NCBI GenBank assembly: GCA_963726435.1
Contig: CAVSCJ010000006.1
Coordinates: 186,001 to 250,000, forward strand
Origin: PALSA-660 sp963726435
GTDB lineage: Bacteria > Actinomycetota > Coriobacteriia > Anaerosomatales > PALSA-660
Direction: 5' to 3'
DNA length: 64,000 bases
The notes under the pieces were generated by a model. The model did not search any database. It saw only the letters and a list, made by a program, of their open reading frames with translations, and had not been told where the DNA came from. Both the position numbers and the translations under genes were made by a program. Below, piece after piece: positions 57,369 to 64,000 of this stretch. How positions within the stretch are numbered: the stretch's first letter is position 1; every line of letters starts with the position of its first letter.

Positions 57369-58867
57369 ACGGCACAGATGCCCGCTTCCCGAGCGGCGCC
57401 CCGCCGCGTGGTCCGAGGGCGCTGATCCTCGAGACCGGCTCGCCCGACTCGCGCTGCGTCGAGCTACCCGCGCTCGACGTTCCTGAGGTGCCGTTAGACT
57501 CCGCCCTGGCCGGCTGCGCACGCACGCGTGCGCCCGCCCTGCCGCACGTGACCGAGGTTGAGATCGCGCGCCACTACCACCATCTGGCCACGATGAACTT
57601 CGGTGTGGACTCGGGATCCTACCCTCTCGGGTCGTGCACCATGAAGTACAACCCGAGGGTGAATGAAGATCTTTGTCGGCTCGAGGGCTTCGCGGGCCTG
57701 CATCCTTACCAGCCGCTCTCGACCGTGCAGGGTGCGCTCGAGCTGATGGCCGGCTTGGCCGACGCTCTGGCCGAGGTTTCGGGACTGCCGGCCGTGACTC
57801 TCCAGCCCGCCGCTGGGGCGCACGGCGAGTTCACGGCGCTGATGACGTTCCGTGCCTATCACACGGCGATGGGCGATCCGCGCACACGGGTGGTCATCCC
57901 CGACGCCGCGCACGGCACCAACCCGGCCACGGTGTCGATGGCCGGATACCGCGTGACGACGATCCCGAGCAACGTGGAAGGCGCCGTCGACCTCGAGGCC
58001 CTACGTGGTGCTCTCGACACCGATGTTGCCGCGCTGATGCTGACCAACCCGAACACACTCGGGCTCTTCGATCCCAACATCATCGAGATCACCGAGGCCG
58101 TGCACGCTGTCGGAGCGCTGGCCTACTGCGACGGCGCGAACATGAACGCCATCATGGGCCGCGCGCGTCCCGGTGACATGGGTTTCGACGCCCTGCACCT
58201 CAACCTGCACAAGACCTTCTCGACCCCTCACGGCGGCGGCGGTCCGGGTGCCGGTCCCGTATGCGTCACGGCGGCCCTCGCTCCGTTCCTGCCCGGCCCT
58301 CTTCCGGTGCGCCTTCGTGACGGCACCTTCGGCCTCGAGTGGCCCGATCGCTCGATCGGGAGAGTGCGGTCCTCCTTTGGCAACTTCGGCGTGCTCGTAC
58401 GAGCCTACGCGTATGTGCTGGCTCTCGGAGGGGAAGGGCTGCGCGAGGCGAGCGAGCAGGCGGTGCTCTCTGCCAACTACCTCAAGGAGAAGCTCAAGGA
58501 CTCCTACCCGCTGCCGTACGGCCGCCCCTGCATGCACGAGTTCGTCCTCTCAGGAGCTCGCATGCGCAAGGAGTACGGCGTGCGCGCGCTGGATGTGGCC
58601 AAACGTCTCTTGGACTATGGCGTCCACCCTCCCACGATCTACTTCCCGCTGATCGTGGACGAGGCCATGATGTTCGAACCGACCGAGACCGAGTCCCTCG
58701 CTGACCTCGACCGGCTGGTAGAGGCTATGCTGGCGATTGCGGGAGAAGCCGCTTCGGTCCCGGATCTGCTCCACGGGGCGCCCTACAGCACGCCCGTGCG
58801 CCGCGTCGACGAGGCCCGAGCCGTGAAGCAGCCCGATCTTCGCTGGCGGCCTCCGAGCGCGAAGTAG
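57365..58867 (+). CDS. gcvPB: Glycine dehydrogenase (decarboxylating) subunit 2
   Basis: Catalytic PLP subunit, 500 residues. SCTMKYNPRVNEDL and LQPAAGAHGEFTALMTFRAYH are followed by the PLP-Lys motif HLNLHKTFSTPHGGGGPG. FPLIVDEAMMFEPTETES ends the conserved region. GTG 57365 overlaps the subunit 1 stop by four bases, implying coupled synthesis of the heterotetramer. Confidence 0.95.
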   Translation: MNGTDARFPSGAPPRGPRALILETGSPDSRCVELPALDVPEVPLDSALAGCARTRAPALPHVTEVEIARHYHHLATMNFGVDSGSYPLGSCTMKYNPRVNEDLCRLEGFAGLHPYQPLSTVQGALELMAGLADALAEVSGLPAVTLQPAAGAHGEFTALMTFRAYHTAMGDPRTRVVIPDAAHGTNPATVSMAGYRVTTIPSNVEGAVDLEALRGALDTDVAALMLTNPNTLGLFDPNIIEITEAVHAVGALAYCDGANMNAIMGRARPGDMGFDALHLNLHKTFSTPHGGGGPGAGPVCVTAALAPFLPGPLPVRLRDGTFGLEWPDRSIGRVRSSFGNFGVLVRAYAYVLALGGEGLREASEQAVLSANYLKEKLKDSYPLPYGRPCMHEFVLSGARMRKEYGVRALDVAKRLLDYGVHPPTIYFPLIVDEAMMFEPTETESLADLDRLVEAMLAIAGEAASVPDLLHGAPYSTPVRRVDEARAVKQPDLRWRPPSAK

Positions 58868-58879
58868 CCGGGGTCAGCC

Positions 58880-59671
58880 ATGCCGTCCCGAGTGTGGCGT
58901 CTCATCGTCGACGGCCCCCTCGCCGGAGCCATGAACATGGCGATGGACTCGGCCGTCCTGGAGGGCCGCGCGGCCGGCACGTCGCCTCCCACGCTGCGCC
59001 TCTACCGCTGGGAGGTTCCGACCGTCAGCCTAGGGCGTTTCCAGCCCGTATCCCAGGTCGACCTCGATGCGTGCGCGCGCCGGGGGTTCGACGTGGTGCG
59101 GCGGCCGACGGGCGGCAGAGGAGTGCTGCACGATGACGAGCTCACCTACAGCATCGTGGCGGGCACCCGCGACGGGGTCCCGCGCGGGGTGACCGCCTGT
59201 TATCGCTACCTGTCGGTGGCGCTCGCCGGGGCGTACTCGTTGCTGGGAGTGGGCGCCGAGGTCACGTCCCGAGCCCGGGGGGAGAAGGGCTCCGGATCCT
59301 GCTACCTGCATGCCACGCCTGCAGACCTCTCTGTCGGGGCCGCCAAGGTCTCCGGCAGCGCCCAGGTTTGGAAGGGCGACACCGTGCTGCAGCACGGCTG
59401 CTTCGTGGTGTCGCGGGATGTGGACGCCGAGGCCGAGGTGTTCCGTCTGGACGACCGGCGACGCGAGGCGCTCGGCCGCACGACGGCGACGCTTGAGGGC
59501 GTGCTCGGATCGGCACCCCCGGACCAAGCCATCGCAGAGGCACTGGTCCGCGCGGCTCAGAGCGCCTTCGGCGTGCGTCTCGAGCCCGGCCGCTTCTCCG
59601 ACGTCGAGCTCTCCGTCGCGTCCTTCCTGGTCTCGGAACACGCCGTCGCCACCTCACGGCGCGGGGCATGA
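58880..59671 (+). CDS. lipM: LipM-like octanoyltransferase / lipoate ligase family
   Basis: 263 residues of the biotin/lipoate protein ligase fold. VVRRPTGGRGVLHDDELTYSIV is the lipoyl-binding motif. GSGSCYLHATPADLSVGAAKVSGSAQVWKGDTVLQHG includes a Cys that aligns with the LipM catalytic Cys (SCF in Bacillus) and the Lys of KVSGSAQ. That favours octanoyl transfer to GcvH over ATP-dependent ligation. Located 13 bases after gcvPB, which suits lipoylation of the H protein. Confidence 0.8.
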   Translation: MPSRVWRLIVDGPLAGAMNMAMDSAVLEGRAAGTSPPTLRLYRWEVPTVSLGRFQPVSQVDLDACARRGFDVVRRPTGGRGVLHDDELTYSIVAGTRDGVPRGVTACYRYLSVALAGAYSLLGVGAEVTSRARGEKGSGSCYLHATPADLSVGAAKVSGSAQVWKGDTVLQHGCFVVSRDVDAEAEVFRLDDRRREALGRTTATLEGVLGSAPPDQAIAEALVRAAQSAFGVRLEPGRFSDVELSVASFLVSEHAVATSRRGA

Positions 59672-59745
59672 ACCTACAGTAAACGTCGAGGTCGTGAGAA
59701 CGTTCGAGCCGAGGCCTCGGAAGCGCTCGCGTGACCGACCTCGGT

Positions 59746-59753
59746 GGTACACT
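59746..59753 (+). promoter_or_regulatory. Extended -10 promoter before the RsiG-like gene
   Basis: TGGTACACT (59745-59753) is an extended -10 with start expected near 59760, 22 bases before the ATG. No good -35. Confidence 0.5.
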
Positions 59754-59781
59754 TCGACCAGGGCCTCGAAGAGGAGATGCC

Positions 59782-60090
59782 ATGCAGGATCCCGGTGGTT
59801 TCGGCGAGGATGCGCTGCTCAATCTGAGCGAGAAGAGCAACGACGAACTGCGAGCGCTGCTGGACCAACTCTCGGCCGAAGAGGACGACCTCAGCTACCG
59901 CCGTAGAGTCCTCCACGGGCGCATCGACATCCTGCGCGCCGAGCTGGTGCGGCGCCTTGCGGAGGGGCAGCGCGAGCCGCACGGCGTCATCTCCGGCACG
60001 GACCTGGAGAGGCTCATCGCGATTCTCGCGAAGGATCTGCGGTCGCCGGTTCCGGCCCCACACGAAGGCACCGAAGACGACGAAGAGTAG
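59782..60090 (+). CDS. RsiG-like coiled-coil protein with c-di-GMP-type motif
   Basis: 102-residue helical hairpin protein. SEKSNDELRALLDQLSAEEDDLSYRRRVLHGRIDILRAELVRRL carries E34-x3-S38-x2-R41-x3-H45-x3-D49. The known c-di-GMP-binding motif of RsiG is E(X)3S(X)2R(X)3Q(X)3D; only the Gln is replaced (by His). RsiG is an anti-sigma factor for WhiG in Streptomyces, and Rubrobacter carries a single-motif homodimeric form. No sigma gene is nearby, so the partner is unknown. ATG 59782 has GAGGAGATGCC upstream. Confidence 0.65.
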   Translation: MQDPGGFGEDALLNLSEKSNDELRALLDQLSAEEDDLSYRRRVLHGRIDILRAELVRRLAEGQREPHGVISGTDLERLIAILAKDLRSPVPAPHEGTEDDEE

Positions 60091-60108
60091 ATCGTGCAAG
60101 GAGGAGAT

Positions 60109-60369
60109 GTGGCAGACCTGGCGGCTTCCATCCGCGCGTTCCTCGAGGAGCTCTCGACCAACGAGCTCGAGGAGCGCGTGGTCGAGTACGTGGTCCGCGA
60201 GGTCGGCAACGGACGCAGGCTCGAGGAAGCGCTGAACGACCCATACGTCCGCAATCGGCTGAGCGAGGAGAAGCTCCGCCGAGTCCTGCAGACCCCCGAG
60301 GTCATCGCGGCAGTCGAGAGCAGCATCCACACCGCGTTCGAGCGCAAGGATTTCGGCTTCAACGACTGA
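60109..60369 (+). CDS. Unrecognised 86-residue helical protein
   Basis: Not recognised. 86 residues, predicted helical and acidic: ADLAASIRAFLEELSTNELEERVVEYVVREVGNGRRLEEALNDPYVRNRLSEEKLRRVLQTPEVIAAVESSIHTAFERKDFGFND. The perfect ribosome site AAGGAGGAGAT before GTG 60109 argues it is translated; GTG 60094 would be upstream of it. Sits between the RsiG-like and FHA genes in one operon. No signal peptide or cysteine. Confidence 0.7.
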   Translation: MADLAASIRAFLEELSTNELEERVVEYVVREVGNGRRLEEALNDPYVRNRLSEEKLRRVLQTPEVIAAVESSIHTAFERKDFGFND

Positions 60370-60398
60370 CGGGTTCGAAGAGGCGATCGGAAGTGCGT

Positions 60399-60845
60399 AT
60401 GGACAGATGCCCCTCATGTGACACGGAGGTTCTCGTCGGCGCGACGGTCTGCCCGTCCTGCGGCGGTACCCTTCCCGAGCCCACGGCGTCCTTCGCGCTG
60501 GTCGACGATAGCGTCGTCGCAACACCGGTGCCGCAGCCCGTCACCGAGGGGCCGCTTCTCGTCGTTCGCAAGGGTCCGGAAGTGGGCGAGCGCTTCTACC
60601 TGGACCGCCCGAGTCTGACCGTCGGCCGGGATCCTGGGGCTGACATCTTCCTCAACGACATCACCGTGTCCAGGGCCCACGCGGTACTGGAGGTCTCCAC
60701 CAACGGGGTCTCCGTTCGCGACGCGGGCTCGCTCAACGGCGTCTACGTGAACGGTGTCAGCGTGGACCGCGCGGTCCTGCACACCGGCGACCAACTGCAG
60801 ATCGGACGCTTCCAGATGGTGTTCATGTCGGGAGGGGCGGAATGA
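60399..60845 (+). CDS. Zinc-ribbon/FHA-domain protein, GarA-like
   Basis: 148 residues. A zinc ribbon at the N-terminus (C4, C7, C18, C21) is followed by a linker and an FHA domain: GR at 76-77, S91-R92-x-H94 and S111-L112-N113-G114, all phosphothreonine-binding positions. It overlaps the following MerR gene by four bases, like the GarA/Rv1827-Rv1828 pair of mycobacteria, and the glycine cleavage genes lie upstream as in mycobacteria. GarA lacks a zinc ribbon and carries a phosphorylated N-terminal Thr motif instead, so regulation may differ. ATG 60399 follows GGAAG. Confidence 0.88.
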   Translation: MDRCPSCDTEVLVGATVCPSCGGTLPEPTASFALVDDSVVATPVPQPVTEGPLLVVRKGPEVGERFYLDRPSLTVGRDPGADIFLNDITVSRAHAVLEVSTNGVSVRDAGSLNGVYVNGVSVDRAVLHTGDQLQIGRFQMVFMSGGAE

Positions 60846-61555
60846 CCGCATCGAGCAACCGTGACTACATGACCATCGGGGAGCTGGTGGAGAGCCTGAC
60901 GCCCGCACATCCGGATCTCACGATCAGCAAGGTGCGCTTCCTCGAAGACGAAGGGCTGGTCACTCCGGAGCGTACCGCCGGCGGGTATCGCAAGTTCTCG
61001 ACGGCTGACGTGGCGAGAGTCGACCTGATACTCCGTCTGCAGAAGGAGCACTTCCTGCCGTTGTCCGTGATCCGGGAGAAGCTGAAGGATCTTGACAAGG
61101 GGAAGGTCCCGGAGGACCTGCGGCCGATGGTTACCAGGCCCGAGTCGGTGGCGCAGCCTTTCGACACGGGCGAGGCGGTGCCGCTGGACGAGATCCCGTC
61201 CGCGCTGGGTTTCCCGGTCTCGTTCGTGCGGGAGTTGGCAGAGTTCGGTCTGGTTCGGCTCGCCAGCGGTGAGCGTGGGGAAGAGCTGCCCCGTATCGAT
61301 GTCCAGATCGCTCACACGTGCTGGGACATGCGCGCGTTCGGCATGGACCCGCGACACCTTCGCATGTACGCGACGGCGGCGGAACGTGAGGCGGCTCTCT
61401 TCCAACAGATACTGATGCCGGCATACCGGCACCGAACCGCCGAGACACGCCAGAAGCTCCTCGATTCTGTGTCTGAGCTGATGCGGCTCACCGACGAGCT
61501 CAGGCGAGGACTGGCCAAGAGAGCTGTCGCCGACGCGTTCGAGGACGTGGTGTAG
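60842..61555 (+). CDS. MerR-family regulator, Rv1828-type
   Basis: 237 residues. The DNA-binding part (YMTIGELVESLTPAHPDLTISKVRFLEDEGLVTPERTAGGYRKFSTADVARVDLILRLQKEHFLPLSVIREKLKDL) is a MerR winged helix. The C-terminal half contains another helical region (DEIPSALGFPVSFVRELAEFGLV) and a long coiled coil, as in the Rv1828 subfamily rather than in metal-sensing MerR. No ligand-binding cysteine. Coupled to the FHA gene. Confidence 0.87.
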   Translation: MTASSNRDYMTIGELVESLTPAHPDLTISKVRFLEDEGLVTPERTAGGYRKFSTADVARVDLILRLQKEHFLPLSVIREKLKDLDKGKVPEDLRPMVTRPESVAQPFDTGEAVPLDEIPSALGFPVSFVRELAEFGLVRLASGERGEELPRIDVQIAHTCWDMRAFGMDPRHLRMYATAAEREAALFQQILMPAYRHRTAETRQKLLDSVSELMRLTDELRRGLAKRAVADAFEDVV

Positions 61556-61563
61556 CCCACTCG

Positions 61564-61986
61564 ATGGCCTTGCAGAAACCCACATCGCGTCCCGATGACG
61601 GGTTGCCGGTCTCCGAACGTGTGGCCGCGACCGCGTTCGCACATCCCTCGGAACGGGTCGCGGCGCAGATACTCGACTTCTACGGGATCCGCTGGGAGTA
61701 CGAGCCGACGACGTTCCCGATCGAGTGGAGCGCCGCCGGCGACGTCATCGCGTCCTTCTCGCCCGACTTCTACATACCGGACTTCGACCTCTACATCGAG
61801 CTCACCACCATGTCCCAGAAGCTCGTCACCAAGAAGAACCGCAAGGTCCGCCGGCTGCGGGAACTCCACCCGGACATCAACATCAAGATCTTCTACCAGA
61901 AGGACTTCCGGGCCCTTTGCCTCAAGTACGGGCTAGGCTACCCGGATGGGGCCGGCACTTCACACGCGGCGGAGGGGCGGGTGTGA
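61564..61986 (+). CDS. PD-(D/E)XK nuclease-like protein
   Basis: 140 residues. FSPDFYIPDFDLYIELTTMSQKLVTKKNRKVRRLRELHPDINIKIFYQKDFRALCLKYGL resembles very short PD-(D/E)XK folds: P67-D68 then E79-L-T81, with K86 or K90 possibly replacing the usual lysine. A further Glu at residue 30 sits in a HPSER segment that is also conserved in such folds. Function unproven; could be an endonuclease or a pseudo-nuclease. Overlaps hpt by four bases. Confidence 0.6.
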   Translation: MALQKPTSRPDDGLPVSERVAATAFAHPSERVAAQILDFYGIRWEYEPTTFPIEWSAAGDVIASFSPDFYIPDFDLYIELTTMSQKLVTKKNRKVRRLRELHPDINIKIFYQKDFRALCLKYGLGYPDGAGTSHAAEGRV

Positions 61987-62558
61987 GGGTCGAGGCGCCT
62001 CCTCGCGGCGCGCCGCCTCAGATCGCCGGTGTGCTGCTGGACGAGGCCGGGATCGCGCGGCGGGTCGCAGAGTTGGGCGCTTCCATCTCCTCCGACTACT
62101 CGGGCCGCGAAGTCGTTCTCGTCACGCTCCTGAGAGGCGGCCTGTACTTCCTGGCCGACCTGTGCCGGGAGATCGAGGGCGAGACTCGGCTCGACTTCAT
62201 GGCGATCACGTCCTACGGTCGTGGAGAGCACCCGGGAGGCGTGCGCATCACCAAAGACCTGGACGAGGACATCGGCGGTGCGCACGTGCTCGTCGTCGAG
62301 GACATCATCGACACGGGCCTGACTCTGAACTACCTCCTCGGTGTGCTCCGTTCGCGCGATCCGGCGAGTCTGGAGGTCGCGGTCCTCCTCGACCGCGACC
62401 AGCGCAGGATCGCCGACCTTCCTGTCGCGTATCGGGGGTTCCACATGCCCGACACCTTCGCGGTCGGCTACGGCCTGGACCTCGACGGCCGCTTCCGCAA
62501 TCTGCGCTACCTCGGGGTGGTCGCGGAAGAGGCACTCGAACAGGCGGGGGTGATCTAG
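61983..62558 (+). CDS. hpt: Hypoxanthine phosphoribosyltransferase
   Basis: Purine salvage enzyme, 191 residues. LVTLLRGGLYFLADLCREIEGETRLDFMAITSYG, the PRPP loop HVLVVEDIIDTGLTLNYLL, and AVLLDRDQRRIADLPVAYRGFHMPDTFAVGYGLD fit the HPRT family. GTG 61983 is chosen because it starts inside the previous stop. It has an extra N-terminal segment of about 15 residues. Confidence 0.93.
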   Translation: MRVEAPPRGAPPQIAGVLLDEAGIARRVAELGASISSDYSGREVVLVTLLRGGLYFLADLCREIEGETRLDFMAITSYGRGEHPGGVRITKDLDEDIGGAHVLVVEDIIDTGLTLNYLLGVLRSRDPASLEVAVLLDRDQRRIADLPVAYRGFHMPDTFAVGYGLDLDGRFRNLRYLGVVAEEALEQAGVI

Positions 62559-62682
62559 CGATGGCTAGCCGGTTCGGCTGCCCCAGCCCGGAGATCGCAT
62601 CCCGTGCGCGTGCCGGATCCTGCGTATGCTACCCTCGGAAGCCCTGACGATTGCGTCCAGCCGAAGCGACCGGGAGGCGCGC

Positions 62683-63198
62683 GTGAACCTCGAGTCATAC
62701 ATCCGCGACATCGACGACTTCCCCAAGCCGGGGATCGTCTTCAAAGACATCACGCCGCTCCTCGCAAGCCCCGAAGGGTTCCGCGAGGCGATCGAGATGC
62801 TCGCCCTACCCTTCGATAGCGACGGCGTCACCAAGGTGCTCGGCGCTGAGGCACGCGGGTTCATCCTCGGGGGCGCCCTGGCCTACCGCCTGGGCGCCGG
62901 CTTCGTACCCGCGCGCAAGCCGGGCAAGCTCCCATGGAACACCACGAGCGCCGAGTATGCTCTCGAGTACGGCACCGACGAGCTGGAGATGCACACCGAC
63001 GCCGTCGGCTCGGGAGACCGAGTGCTGATCGTGGACGACGTGCTGGCGACCGGAGGGACAGCCTCTGCCAAGGCCGAGCTCGTGACCCGCAGTGGAGCGA
63101 CGGTCGTGGGCTTCACGTTTCTTCTGGAGCTCGACTTCCTGCACGGCCGCGACAAGCTTGGGAATCACCGGATCGTATCCCTGGTGCACGTCGAGTAG
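62683..63198 (+). CDS. apt: Adenine phosphoribosyltransferase
   Basis: 171 residues, standard size. YIRDIDDFPKPGIVFKDITPLLASPEGF, EARGFILGGALAYRLGAGFVPARKPGKLPW and the PRPP motif RVLIVDDVLATGGTASAKAELVTRSGA are diagnostic. GTG 62683 has GGGAGG five bases upstream; an in-frame ATG at 62626 coincides with a TATGCTACCCT -10-like region (62625-62635) that is more likely the promoter. Confidence 0.95.
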   Translation: MNLESYIRDIDDFPKPGIVFKDITPLLASPEGFREAIEMLALPFDSDGVTKVLGAEARGFILGGALAYRLGAGFVPARKPGKLPWNTTSAEYALEYGTDELEMHTDAVGSGDRVLIVDDVLATGGTASAKAELVTRSGATVVGFTFLLELDFLHGRDKLGNHRIVSLVHVE

Positions 63199-63252
63199 GG
63201 CGTCCTGCGGCGCGGTCGGACCCGTTCGGCGGAGGTCCCGTCGTGCTCCCGT

Positions 63253-63260
63253 GGTATCAT
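63253..63260 (+). promoter_or_regulatory. Extended -10 promoter of the secreted coiled-coil gene
   Basis: TGGTATCAT (63252-63260) is an extended -10. A start near 63267 would give an 83-base leader before GTG 63350. No good -35 is seen. Confidence 0.5.
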
Positions 63261-63349
63261 CAACCCAGCCTGATGCAGGCTCTTGAAGCGTGCACGCACG
63301 GACCCTTCGCGCAGCCGATCGACCGTTTCACAACGGGGGTTTGAAGCTG

Positions 63350-64000
63350 GTGCGACGCATCACCGGCCATCCGGCCACATCGTCTTGGATCCCATGCGCA
63401 CTCGCCGTGTGCTTGCTCGCCGCGCCCGCTGCTGCGCTGGCCGCGCCCTCGAACGCGAAGATCAGGGCGACGCAGGCCGAGGCCGCGAAGGCCGAGACCG
63501 AGCTGCAGGACCTCAACGACGACCTCGAGTTGAAGCAGACCGACCTCGAGGACGTCACCATCGCCCTCCAGACCACACGCAGCGACATCTCAGTGACCGA
63601 GGAGCGCTTGGCCAAGGCCCAGGCCGCTTTCGAGCTATCCGAGGCGCGACTCGCCGACCGGGCGGACGTCATCTACCGCAGCGGCTCGGTGGACCTTCTG
63701 GCAGTCCTGCTCGGCACGTCGTCCTTCGCAGACTTCGTCACCCGGCTCGACCTTCTGAACCGGATCACCACCTCCGACGCTGAGCTGGTCGCCCAGGTCG
63801 AGGCGGACCGTAATCAGGTAGCCGAGACCAAGTCGTCCCTGGAGAATCGTGAGGCCGAGGAGGTCGAGCTGAGGTCGCAGGCCCAGGTCAAGACCGACCT
63901 GGTCAAGGCTGCGGTCGCGAAGCAGTCGGCGTACGTGACATCCCTGACGGCCGAGATCAAGAAGCTCATGAAGGCTGAGGCGGACCGGCAGGCGCGCATC
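63350..64000 (+). CDS. Secreted coiled-coil protein, PcsB/CwlO N-terminal type (3' cut by window)
   Basis: Runs off the right edge; 217 codons visible. A signal peptide lies near residues 8-32 (HPATSSWIPCALAVCLLAAPAAALAAP). After it comes a long coiled coil (TQAEAAKAETELQDLNDDLELKQTDLED, then ERLAKAQAAFELSEARLADRADVIYRSGSVDLLAVLLGTSSFADFVTRLDLLNRITTSD). The YRSG-x-VDLLAVLLGTSSFADFVTRLDLLNRI segment is typical of PcsB/CwlO/RipA-like regulators and hydrolases, usually with an NlpC/P60 or peptidase domain beyond. GTG 63350; TTG 63341 is possible. Confidence 0.75.
   Translation, partial: MRRITGHPATSSWIPCALAVCLLAAPAAALAAPSNAKIRATQAEAAKAETELQDLNDDLELKQTDLEDVTIALQTTRSDISVTEERLAKAQAAFELSEARLADRADVIYRSGSVDLLAVLLGTSSFADFVTRLDLLNRITTSDAELVAQVEADRNQVAETKSSLENREAEEVELRSQAQVKTDLVKAAVAKQSAYVTSLTAEIKKLMKAEADRQARI

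Overview
The window is a dense, high-GC bacterial chromosome segment. I read it as an anaerobic or facultatively anaerobic actinobacterium, probably outside the classical Actinomycetes and possibly in or near the Coriobacteriia; this placement is inference. The evidence is: an actinobacterial-type integration host factor (mIHF) before gmk and rpoZ; the yggS-sepF-proC-yggT-divIVA-DUF167-ileS order that follows actinobacterial cell-division clusters; many GTG starts and stop/start overlaps; and an oxygen-sensitive metabolic outfit (PyrK with PyrD type 1B, a 2-oxoacid:ferredoxin oxidoreductase, rubrerythrin, two-subunit GcvP).

Layout. 1-431: 3' part of a PgeF-type laccase-domain gene, carrying a frameshift. 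428-4810: phosphate uptake genes pstS-C-A-B and phoU. 4818-8267: yggS, sepF, proC, yggT, divIVA and a DUF167 gene. 8264-11509: promoter, isoleucine T-box leader and ileS. 11522-13554: DksA-like regulator, lspA, rluD. 13701-16753: two-component pair and a convergent GerMN lipoprotein. 16860-27488: pyrimidine operon pyrR-B-C-carA-carB-pyrK-D-F-E behind a leader with an attenuator-like hairpin. 27492-30096: mIHF, gmk, rpoZ and a DUF3524 glycosyltransferase. 30295-33696: PadR-controlled ABC exporter locus. 33732-40803: rubrerythrin, an alpha-oxoamine synthase with a palindromic operator candidate, korAB, coaBC, a DUF190 gene and a matrixin-like protease. 40969-41085: tRNA-Pro(GGG) and terminator.

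41119-46601 is an accessory block: DUF2769 protein, ferredoxin-reductase-like flavoprotein, cyclopropane fatty acid synthase, cytochrome c, SHOCT protein and CPH-type copper ATPase. Five of its six genes carry frameshifts, mostly of the single-base-insertion kind, while nearly all other genes in the window are intact. That points to a poor-quality consensus stretch or a decaying island.

46692-54424: CorA, a CDP-alcohol phosphatidyltransferase, a VanW protein, a phenylacetate-CoA ligase with ACT partner, a membrane protein with a degenerate GGDEF-like domain, and a D-Ala-D-Ala carboxypeptidase. 54481-59671: a complete glycine cleavage set (T, H, P1, P2) plus a LipM-like octanoyltransferase. 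59746-61555: a signalling module with an RsiG-like small protein bearing four of five residues of a c-di-GMP-binding motif, an unknown 86-residue protein, a zinc-ribbon/FHA protein and a MerR regulator. 61564-63198: a PD-(D/E)XK-like protein, hpt and apt. 63350 to the edge: a secreted coiled-coil protein of the PcsB/CwlO type.

The most interesting items are the RsiG-like/FHA/MerR module beside the glycine cleavage genes, which recalls the gcvH-garA-merR neighbourhood of mycobacteria; the doubly palindromic operator candidate at 34373-34392; the clustered frameshifts; and a set of extended -10 promoters of the form TGGTANNNT.
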